This document shows positions 43,144 to 49,225 of a stretch of 49,225 nt of DNA, piece by piece. Made by a program: the position numbers and the translations under genes. Location of the stretch: positions 1-49,225 of the forward strand of contig JAFGWI010000062.1 in assembly GCA_016937215.1 (NCBI GenBank), written 5' to 3'. This DNA is from Spirochaetales bacterium. Its GTDB lineage: Bacteria; Spirochaetota; Spirochaetia; SZUA-6; JAFGRV01. Each line of letters begins with the position of its first letter. Within the stretch, counting starts at the first letter, position 1. The notes below the pieces were generated by a model. It was not told where the DNA came from. It did not search any database and worked only from the letters and a program-made list of their open reading frames with translations.

Positions 43144-44088
43144 ATGCCCAAATTTCATGATATTGGTTACAAAAAACTCTTCTCAAATCCGGTTTATCTT
43201 GAGGAACTTTTGACTTCCTTTGTGGATGAAGATTTCATCAAAGGGCTCGATTTTAGCTCACTTCAAAGGCTGGAAAAGTCATTTATCACCGATGATTTTA
43301 AGGAAAAGGAATCGGATTTAATCTATAAAATCAACTTCAAGAAAAAGCCGATTTATATTTTCCTTCTACTGGAATTTCAATCCACTGTTGATCCCTTTAT
43401 GGCCTTGCGCTTTTTACGATATATTTGTGAATTTTACCAATCTTTGATTTCCGCTAAAAGTGTTAAAAAACTTCCCGCTGTTTTTCCATTATTGCTATAC
43501 AATGGTGACGCCAAATGGACAGCGCCTGTTAATATCAACGAATTAATCGATTCCAGTATAAGCTCAAAATATATACCAAACTTTCAGTATTATAAAATAG
43601 CTGAAAACGAATTTAGCAAGGAATTACTGGAGAGTATTCAGAATGTGGTTTCAGCTTTGTTTTATGTTGAAAACACCGATCCCAAAAAAGTTATCTCGGC
43701 ACTTGAAAATCTCAGAAAATATCTGAAAAAAGAACCTAAACCCATATTAAGGCTTTTTACAAAATGGCTTAATCATTATTTAAAATATCACGATGTTATT
43801 TCACCCGACAATCTGGTCGAATTAATCATTGAAGACAAGGAGATAAAACCCATGCTGGAAACCGCGATGAAGAGACACGATGAGGAGCAACAGCAGATTG
43901 GTATACAGAGAGGCGAACTACAGGATAAGCAGACCATTTTAATCCGCTTAATGGATAAAAAATTTGGTTTGACCTCTGTAGAAAAAACTACGATCCTGAA
44001 GTGTAAAAACCGGGATTTACTGGACAATGCCCTCGAAGAAATCCTTTTTGCTGAAACCAAAGAAATCGTTTTGACTTTGCTCAAATAA
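43144..44088 (+). CDS. Rpn-family recombination-promoting nuclease/putative transposase
   Basis: A 314-residue protein of the Rpn family (PD-(D/E)xK nuclease, transposase_31 PF04754). It begins with the typical HDIGYKKLFSNPVYLEELLTSFV (residues 4-26; usual form 'HD.lFK..f..p......l..fl'). The nuclease core is ESDLIYKINFKKKPIYIFLLLEFQSTVDPFMALRFLRY, with the metal-binding Asp and the E-x-Q pair. PLLLYNGDAKWTAPVNINELI is also diagnostic. The C-terminal third is helical (KHRDLL-type end, DNALEEILFAET). Rpn proteins promote RecA-independent DNA exchange and some act as phage-defence toxins. I prefer ATG 43144 to the upstream TTG at 43105, which falls in the -35 box. A terminator hairpin follows. 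Confidence 0.9.
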   Translation: MPKFHDIGYKKLFSNPVYLEELLTSFVDEDFIKGLDFSSLQRLEKSFITDDFKEKESDLIYKINFKKKPIYIFLLLEFQSTVDPFMALRFLRYICEFYQSLISAKSVKKLPAVFPLLLYNGDAKWTAPVNINELIDSSISSKYIPNFQYYKIAENEFSKELLESIQNVVSALFYVENTDPKKVISALENLRKYLKKEPKPILRLFTKWLNHYLKYHDVISPDNLVELIIEDKEIKPMLETAMKRHDEEQQQIGIQRGELQDKQTILIRLMDKKFGLTSVEKTTILKCKNRDLLDNALEEILFAETKEIVLTLLK

Positions 44089-44106
44089 ATGCATGTTTTC
44101 ACACAT

Positions 44107-44136
44107 AATGCCCCTTATTTTTTCATAAGGGGCATT
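44107..44136 (+). terminator. Terminator-like hairpin after the Rpn gene
   Basis: 12-bp stem AATGCCCCTTAT/ATAAGGGGCATT with a TTTTTC loop, 18 bases after the stop. It is followed by ATATTTG, a poor U tract, so termination may be partial. Confidence 0.6.
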
Positions 44137-44187
44137 ATATTTGTTGTACAACACTTATCACACTCATATCAAAATGGCTGTTCAATT

Positions 44188-44403
44188 GGATATTCTGAAG
44201 ATTATAATTTTAGAAAGCCCCATGGTTCATTGAATGGATTAACGCCTGATAAGGTTTTCTGTAGGCCAATACTTCAATCTCCTGACATGAATTTTGCCGA
44301 CTTTTTTATCAAGAAAGAAAGAGATAAAGGAATGCCTGGTTTTATCAACCAGTTGAAAACCCATAGAATCACCCGGCATAACCAACTCATTTTTTGGCAA
44401 TAA
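44188..44403 (+). pseudogene. C-terminal scrap of an IS3/IS481-type transposase
   Basis: An open frame holds EDYNFRKPHGSLNGLTPDKVF at about 44206-44259, the conserved end of DDE integrase-core transposases (general form YN..RPH.SL.G.TP.E). Nothing upstream resembles the catalytic DDE part, and the following 45 residues are unrelated to the family as far as can be seen. No inverted repeats or target duplications were recognised. It is a remnant of an insertion sequence between the Rpn gene and cheY. Confidence 0.6.
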
Positions 44404-44549
44404 AAAAAAAGGACAAACACGATTTTAATAAATCCGTTTATCCGATTTTATTTACTTCCGAAGCATGTCGTCCTATTTATCTCCTTAAACAAGCAGGCCA
44501 ATTCAGCAATGTGTTCAAGGAGAATCCTTGTCAAGTCCGCCAGCAGTCT

Positions 44550-44990
44550 TTATTGTTTTTTCAGCGTTGTTACAACCCTCTCCAGAACCTTGTTCCGATC
44601 AAGAGGTTTAACAATATAGTTTTTGGCGCCGATCAAAAGCGACTTTTTAACCAGATCCTGTTTGCCAAGAGCGCTTATCATTATAACCTTGGCATCTTTA
44701 TCAAATTCGATTATCTTTTCAAGACATTCAACGCCGTCCATTTTCGGCATGGTAATATCCATGGTCACTAAATCGATATTCGGATAAAGTTCCTTGTATT
44801 TTTCAACACCACTTTCTCCATTGTTTGCCGAACCCACGATTTCGAATCCTTCGGAGGTGAGAATCTGGTTTATCTGTTTGGTGACAAACATGGAATCATC
44901 GATAATTAGGACGCGGAAGGGGTTGCCGTCATCTTTAAGCCCTTCGGGCTGCCGATCATTAATATTGGGAAAATCAGCCTTAGTTTTCAT
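44550..44990 (-). CDS. cheY: Chemotaxis response regulator
   Basis: A 146-residue receiver protein, the output of the chemotaxis kinase that acts at the flagellar switch. After a 24-residue N-terminal extension, RVLIIDDSMFVTKQI holds the acidic pair, DLVTMDITMPKMDG the phospho-acceptor Asp (about residue 78), VIMISALG the switch Ser/Ala position and NYIVKPLD the conserved Lys. The extension (MKTKADFPNINDRQPEGLKDDGNP) is longer than in enteric CheY (about 129 aa) but the strong AGGAGG five bases before this ATG supports the start. Last gene of cheA-cheW-cheX-cheY; 9-nt gap after cheX. Confidence 0.93.
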   Translation of the reverse strand: MKTKADFPNINDRQPEGLKDDGNPFRVLIIDDSMFVTKQINQILTSEGFEIVGSANNGESGVEKYKELYPNIDLVTMDITMPKMDGVECLEKIIEFDKDAKVIMISALGKQDLVKKSLLIGAKNYIVKPLDRNKVLERVVTTLKKQ

Positions 44991-44999
44991 ATTATCCTC

Positions 45000-45464
45000 C
45001 TAATTCCTCTCTCGCAAAGCCACATTTATTTCCAGCTTGCCATGGGATGTTTCAATGGGAACAATCAAAGCTTCCACTTCATAATTGGTAATTTCCATTT
45101 TTTCCCCGGTGATGATTGTCGGCGGTGTCAGGTCAAAGGTGAAACCCAATTCCGACAACTTGGTCACAGCCTGGGCTGTTATCATGTTAGCCAATTCGGT
45201 GATCGTGGCTTTGGCCAGCTCGTTGAGTGTTGTCATTTCCTCGCCATTCATGGCTGAAGCTATCTTCATGGCTGTTTTTTCGGTCAGGTCAATCAGAACC
45301 CGGCCCTCAACATCACCTGCCAACCCGACAATAGCCGTTACCCCTAAAATGGGCTGTGAAGTTGCTTTTAGGTAAAGTTCCCCTCGACTTAAATCATCAC
45401 CCAAAACTTCCTTTAAAATACTAAAAGCTGCTTCCACAAATGGATTTATGTATTCGACTCTCAT
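45000..45464 (-). CDS. cheX: CheX, CheY-P phosphatase
   Basis: A 154-residue chemotaxis phosphatase of the CheC/CheX/FliY group, which dephosphorylates CheY-P. MRVEYINPFVEAAFSILKEVLG starts the protein, as in CheX, and the active-site helix is NELAKATITELANMITAQAV (about 80-99) with the E-x2-N signature. GVTAIVGLAGDVEGRVLIDL and IVPIETSHGKLEINVAL are the surrounding strands. It has a single active-site helix, as CheX dimers do. In spirochaetes CheX replaces CheZ. AAGGAG precedes the ATG. Third in the chemotaxis operon; 32-nt gap after the CheW-R fusion. Confidence 0.93.
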   Translation of the reverse strand: MRVEYINPFVEAAFSILKEVLGDDLSRGELYLKATSQPILGVTAIVGLAGDVEGRVLIDLTEKTAMKIASAMNGEEMTTLNELAKATITELANMITAQAVTKLSELGFTFDLTPPTIITGEKMEITNYEVEALIVPIETSHGKLEINVALRERN

Positions 45465-45496
45465 AGAACTCCTTCCTCTTCCCCCATTATATGGGC

Positions 45497-46819
45497 TTAC
45501 TCCTTGACATAAGCGGATAAGGCTTCAGCTTCGATGGCTCTAAAACCGGGATGTTCAATACTTTCATTTTCGCCAAGAACCAATATTCCATTGGATTTTA
45601 ATTTGCCATGGAATTCATCCAGAACTTTTTTCTGACCTTCCGGCTCCAGATAGGAAAGCAAATCCCTGGCCACAATCAAGTTCATATTAGGTACCATATT
45701 TTTGTGCTTTATGTCATGAAATTCAAAATACAGAGCGTCTTTTACCGCTTTGGTAAAAACCTTTCCGCCGGAGCCATCCTGAATAAATCCGCCATTGTTG
45801 ATCCAGGCCGGAATTTGGGCTTTTTGCAGCACAATATTTGTTGCCATTGAAATCTCCAGCAAATTGCTGTCATTGGCCCAAACCTTTATCCGGTTTTCCG
45901 GGTATTTTCTTTTTAACAAACAGGCTAATGAATAGGATTCAAAGCCCTTTCCGCATCCGGGATTCCAGACATCCAGAGGCCCATCCATCTTAGCGGGAAG
46001 AATAGACTCCATTTTCTCACGATATTCATCGCTCCATAATTGATGAGTCTCACGAGAAAAAAAGGTCTGTAAAAATTCATTAGCATCAGCTTCATCGACA
46101 AGTTGTGGTTCCTGCCCCCGTTTTTGGGAAATTTCGACCCACTGATCATAGCGGTGCTCAACCCATTTGCGGTTAACCGGTGAAACATGAAACCTGCTAA
46201 AGGTATTCAATGTCTCGATAATAAAATTTATTCCAGGCGATGCAGATTCTTCCTGAGAATCCATGGTTTCAATGGAATCATGTTCGTCAATCTCATCACT
46301 TTCAGTCTGATAAGCTTTCTTTTCTTCTTCCTCAGAGAAAATTTTATCAGTATCAAGAATAATATACAAGCGGTCATCCACTTCCGTTACACCGCTGATG
46401 TACTTGATATTTATATCGCCGAAAAGACTCGGCGGGTCCTGCATTGATTCTCGAGAAATCCCCAATACCTTGTCAACCGAATCCACAATCACACCAATCT
46501 TAAGATCACACGACTTGATAATCAGAATATTTTCCAGTTTGGAATCATCCTTTGCAGCCTGAGCCGGCTGTTGAATATGAAACATCTTCCCCATATCAAT
46601 AATGGAAATGATATCACCTCGCAGATTGTAAACACCTTTCACAAAGGGATAGGTATTAGGCACATAGGTATACTTGTCAATCTTGGATATACCATCTACC
46701 TTCATAATATCAATGCCGTAATCGCGCCCTGCCAGTGAAAATGTCACCATTTTAAAATCAATTTTTTTCTGCTGTTTTTCTTCCTGGCGTTCGATGGCTT
46801 CATCGATCATTGCACTCAT
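45497..46819 (-). CDS. CheW coupling protein fused to a CheR-like domain
   Basis: A 440-residue fusion. Residues about 20-165 are a CheW SH3-like coupling domain (KMVTFSLAGRDYGIDIMKVDGISKI, YPFVKGVYNLRGDIISIIDM, IGVIVDSVDKVLGI, YISGVTEVDDRLYIILDTDKIF). After an acidic linker, residues about 195-440 resemble CheR methyltransferase (FLQTFFSRETHQLW, DVWNPGCGKGFESYSLACLL, IKVWANDSNLLEISMA, MNLIVARDLLSYLEPEGQKKVLDEFHGKLKSNGILVLGENES). The SAM-site region departs from the enteric CheR form, so methyltransferase activity is doubtful. The same CheW-CheR-like fusion is known in Treponema. GAGGAG gives a good start site. Second in the operon, 26 nt after cheA. Confidence 0.92.
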   Translation of the reverse strand: MSAMIDEAIERQEEKQQKKIDFKMVTFSLAGRDYGIDIMKVDGISKIDKYTYVPNTYPFVKGVYNLRGDIISIIDMGKMFHIQQPAQAAKDDSKLENILIIKSCDLKIGVIVDSVDKVLGISRESMQDPPSLFGDINIKYISGVTEVDDRLYIILDTDKIFSEEEEKKAYQTESDEIDEHDSIETMDSQEESASPGINFIIETLNTFSRFHVSPVNRKWVEHRYDQWVEISQKRGQEPQLVDEADANEFLQTFFSRETHQLWSDEYREKMESILPAKMDGPLDVWNPGCGKGFESYSLACLLKRKYPENRIKVWANDSNLLEISMATNIVLQKAQIPAWINNGGFIQDGSGGKVFTKAVKDALYFEFHDIKHKNMVPNMNLIVARDLLSYLEPEGQKKVLDEFHGKLKSNGILVLGENESIEHPGFRAIEAEALSAYVKE

Positions 46820-46845
46820 GCTCTCTCCTCATTTCAAACCCAAAA

Positions 46846-49173
46846 TTACAGAATCTTAGCTTCACGATGGTGGCGTCGGGATTGCTCAACCTTCATTCCC
46901 AAGTCCAGCAACTGCCCCACGTCGATAATAAGCGAAACAGTCCCGTCACCCAGAATGGTAGCCCCCGCGATACCAGGGGAATTGGAATACCTGTCCTTCA
47001 GGGGTTTAATAACCACATCCTCTTCGCCGATCAGGGAATCCACCATTAAACCGACCTTGTTGTTCTCGGCACCTACCAAAACAATATAATTGTAATCAGC
47101 ATTCTGGTCTGAGTTTATCTTGAAGAGCCTGTTCAAGCGAAGCAGGGAAATAACCTCATCGCGTAAATTAAAAACCTCATAATTATCAATCAGTTTGATC
47201 TCTTCGGGCTTAATTCGATGACTTTCAATTACACTTGTTATGGGGATAGCGTAGACTTCGGGCCCCACACGAACCAGCAAGCCCTGAATAATGGCCAAAG
47301 TCAAAGGTAAGCGGATGGTCATTTTAGTACCCTTGCCCTTTTCAGACCAAACAGACACACTGCCATTGAGCTTATCAATTTTTTTTCGCACAACATCCAG
47401 CCCCACGCCTCGACCGGAAATATTGGTAATCTCCTTGGCAGTGGAAAAACCCGGATGAAAAATCAAATTAAAAGCCTCAATATCGCTCAGTATCTTGTCA
47501 GGATGAATAACCTTGCGCTTCACCGCTTTTTGACGAACCGATTCAACATCAATCCCCCGGCCGTCATCCTCAATCTCAATGACAATCATGTTGCCTTCAT
47601 TGGAAGCACGCAAATAAATGTTTCCTTCAATGGGCTTCCCGGCTTGCTTCCGGTCGACCTCGGTTTCAATACCATGATCAAGGGAATTCCGCACACAGTG
47701 AATAAGAGGATCAATCAGGTCCTCAATCACCGATTTGTCCAGTTCCGTTTCTTCTCCTTCAAGATGAAGGTTCACCTGCTTTTTCAAATTCCTGGACAAA
47801 TCCCTTACAAGGCGCGGAAAACGTGAAAAAATCTGGGAAACCGGCACCATTCTTATGCGCATAACACCTTCTTGAAGCTCGTTGGTGATGCGCCCAAGAC
47901 TCTGGGAAGTAACACGGAATTTGCCGATAGAATTTTTTATTGTATTTTCAAGCTCACTGTAATCGGTAAACAAATCATTATATTGAGTTGACATTTGTTT
48001 TTTCAAAGCCTTGGCATTGAGCTTTTTGTTTTTGGCATCCTCAACTATATCGGGAAGGGATTTGAACAACTCCTTTAATTTCATATTGGTTTTATTGGTT
48101 GTTTCCTGAAAATCCACCAGAATCTGGCTGAAAACACTATTAATCTGGTTAAAAGTTGCCTTGTTTATAACCGCTTCACTCACCAGATTCATAAGCTCAT
48201 CAACCCTGCGGCTGTCAACCCTCAACACCGAATTAAAACGCCCCAGCGTCGTGGAACCCTGACTATCCTGTTTTTCCTTTTGGCTATTAGTATTGGAGGC
48301 TAATGAAGCCCTTGATTTAGTCTCTGGCTTTTTATTATCAGCCCTGGCTGGTTTTTCCGGCTCTGAGGATTTATCAGAGTCCTTTACAACCTTAATTTCG
48401 GTTTTCAAAGTCATATCAGGCAGATCGCAAAGATCCATAATCTCTTCATCGGAACATTCGGTTTCAACAAAATAATCAACCACCGGATAATAATTATCGC
48501 TGTAGAGAAACTCGAAATCGGGCACAGCCTTCATCACTGTTCCAATATCCTTCAATGCCGCGTAAGCCTGTATCCCGCCAACCGTATTCATTACCGCCTC
48601 AGGATCAAAATGCACCCTCACGCGGAGCAGACGGGCATCGCCGGAAACCTGGTTCTTCATCTCCAGGATTTCATACTCAGAGAGCTCACGGTGCTCGGCC
48701 GCCCCATCACCCTTTTCCTCTTTCACAGGAACCTTGGTTTTAACAGGCTCCTTTTTCTCCGGTTTTACAGCATCTTGCTTCTTCAAATGAGAACTCAGCT
48801 TGTTCTTCAAAGCACTGATATCCTTTGAAAAAACCTTTCCGTCAATACGGAGATGAATCATGCTTTTGATTACATCGATGGATTCAAGTAATGAATCCAC
48901 CAGAGCCGAATCGATCTGTACCTTGTCGGAACGAATCTCGTCAAGCAGATTCTCAACCAAATGGGTGAAACCGGCGATCTCGTCCATCTCGACCGTAGCG
49001 CTTGATCCCTTCAAGGTATGGGCCGCGCGAAAAATCTCATCCACCGCGTCCCTGTTATTGGGATCGTTTTCCAGAAAAAGGATGTTCTGCTCGAGCATTT
49101 CAATCTGCATTTCTGCTTCTTCAAAGAAATCTTTTAACAATTCCTCGTTACCAGGATCTAAATAATCACTCAT
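46846..49173 (-). CDS. cheA: Chemotaxis histidine kinase CheA
   Basis: A 775-residue class II histidine kinase that phosphorylates CheY under receptor control. P1/Hpt at residues 1-135 with the phospho-His in IFRAAHTLKGSS (about 52); a Lys/Glu-rich linker and P2-like region (about 165-300); P3 dimerisation helices (about 320-430, beginning VLRVDSRRVDELMNLVSEAV); P4 ATPase with N box HCVRNSLDHGIE, G1 EIEDDGRGID, and G2 NISGRGVGLDVV; P5 CheW-like domain (about 640-760). The ATG at 49173 was chosen because MSDYLDPGNEELLKDFFEEA starts the Hpt helix; the longer frame adds residues within the promoter. There is no SD. First gene of the che operon. Confidence 0.96.
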   Translation of the reverse strand: MSDYLDPGNEELLKDFFEEAEMQIEMLEQNILFLENDPNNRDAVDEIFRAAHTLKGSSATVEMDEIAGFTHLVENLLDEIRSDKVQIDSALVDSLLESIDVIKSMIHLRIDGKVFSKDISALKNKLSSHLKKQDAVKPEKKEPVKTKVPVKEEKGDGAAEHRELSEYEILEMKNQVSGDARLLRVRVHFDPEAVMNTVGGIQAYAALKDIGTVMKAVPDFEFLYSDNYYPVVDYFVETECSDEEIMDLCDLPDMTLKTEIKVVKDSDKSSEPEKPARADNKKPETKSRASLASNTNSQKEKQDSQGSTTLGRFNSVLRVDSRRVDELMNLVSEAVINKATFNQINSVFSQILVDFQETTNKTNMKLKELFKSLPDIVEDAKNKKLNAKALKKQMSTQYNDLFTDYSELENTIKNSIGKFRVTSQSLGRITNELQEGVMRIRMVPVSQIFSRFPRLVRDLSRNLKKQVNLHLEGEETELDKSVIEDLIDPLIHCVRNSLDHGIETEVDRKQAGKPIEGNIYLRASNEGNMIVIEIEDDGRGIDVESVRQKAVKRKVIHPDKILSDIEAFNLIFHPGFSTAKEITNISGRGVGLDVVRKKIDKLNGSVSVWSEKGKGTKMTIRLPLTLAIIQGLLVRVGPEVYAIPITSVIESHRIKPEEIKLIDNYEVFNLRDEVISLLRLNRLFKINSDQNADYNYIVLVGAENNKVGLMVDSLIGEEDVVIKPLKDRYSNSPGIAGATILGDGTVSLIIDVGQLLDLGMKVEQSRRHHREAKIL

Positions 49174-49181
49174 CGTAATAA

Positions 49182-49209
49182 TTTTTATACATTGAAAATT
49201 GAAAGTCAA
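49182..49209 (-). promoter_or_regulatory. Possible promoter of the chemotaxis operon
   Basis: On the minus strand: TTGACT (49209-49204), 16-base spacer, TAAAAA (49187-49182), eight bases to the cheA ATG at 49173. An alternative -10, TATAAA, has too short a spacer (14). Another SD-less, short-leader start. Confidence 0.4.
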
Positions 49210-49225
49210 TAGAAAAATAAAATAG

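Overview
The window looks like chromosomal DNA from a spirochaete (phylum Spirochaetota). The best evidence is the minus-strand operon cheA - cheW/cheR-like fusion - cheX - cheY at its right end, the gene order and CheW-CheR fusion known from Treponema. Relaxed spirochaete-type lipoboxes, SpoIIE-type phosphatases with sensor domains and several Cache sensors agree with this. No rRNA, tRNA, CRISPR array, prophage or intact insertion sequence was seen. Genus cannot be told from this sequence.

Layout. 1-3.4 kb: a CPBP-type membrane protease overlapping a multi-pass membrane protein, then a small DUF1883 protein. 3.4-6.6 kb: a Cache/PAS/DUF294 nucleotidyltransferase sensor and a SlyD-type prolyl isomerase. 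6.6-8.7 kb: a lipoprotein-like protein and a CsgG/LpoB-like protein with a C-terminal barrel-like half. 9.1-12.2 kb: a tightly overlapping minus-strand operon of binding lipoprotein, Cache histidine kinase and receiver-only regulator. 12.7-15.4 kb: a DUF2156 protein and a YgiQ-type radical SAM protein. 15.4-18.1 kb: a secreted dockerin-LamG-SGNH esterase between two copies of a GTCATTCTGAG-type intergenic repeat. 18.1-25 kb: biotin genes bioD, bioF, a BioH-like esterase and bioA, interrupted by a divergent LacI-sensor/SpoIIE phosphatase; bioB and bioC are absent. 25-28 kb: a candidate small RNA, a YdcF/ElyC-like protein and a binding-protein/VWA lipoprotein. 28.4-32.6 kb: a ribose/fructose-type ABC importer and a PocR-AraC regulator interrupted by an in-frame amber codon. 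32.8-42.3 kb: a chemoreceptor, a B12-binding radical SAM protein, a SpoIIE phosphatase with a TPR partner, and a TMTC-like membrane TPR protein. 43.1-44.4 kb: an Rpn-type nuclease and a transposase scrap. 44.5-49.2 kb: the chemotaxis operon.

Three patterns are not explained by ordinary genes. (1) Seven intergenic copies of a 110-180 bp element share conserved ends (GGGCGTTGCC ... CCCTAACGC) but have hairpins whose stem sequences differ from copy to copy while pairing is kept. (2) A set of genes lacks a Shine-Dalgarno sequence and has a TTGnnn-17-TATnnT-like promoter ending only 5-11 nt before the ATG, implying leaderless or near-leaderless mRNAs. (3) A minus-strand locus at about 25.34-25.46 kb combines a Fur-box-like palindrome, a hairpin with a CCUCC loop and a strong terminator, without an ORF, as expected for a regulated trans-acting sRNA.

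Functionally the region is rich in sensing and signalling (two SpoIIE phosphatases, one two-component system, one DUF294 sensor, one chemoreceptor and the core chemotaxis operon), with biotin synthesis and sugar import as the main metabolic content.
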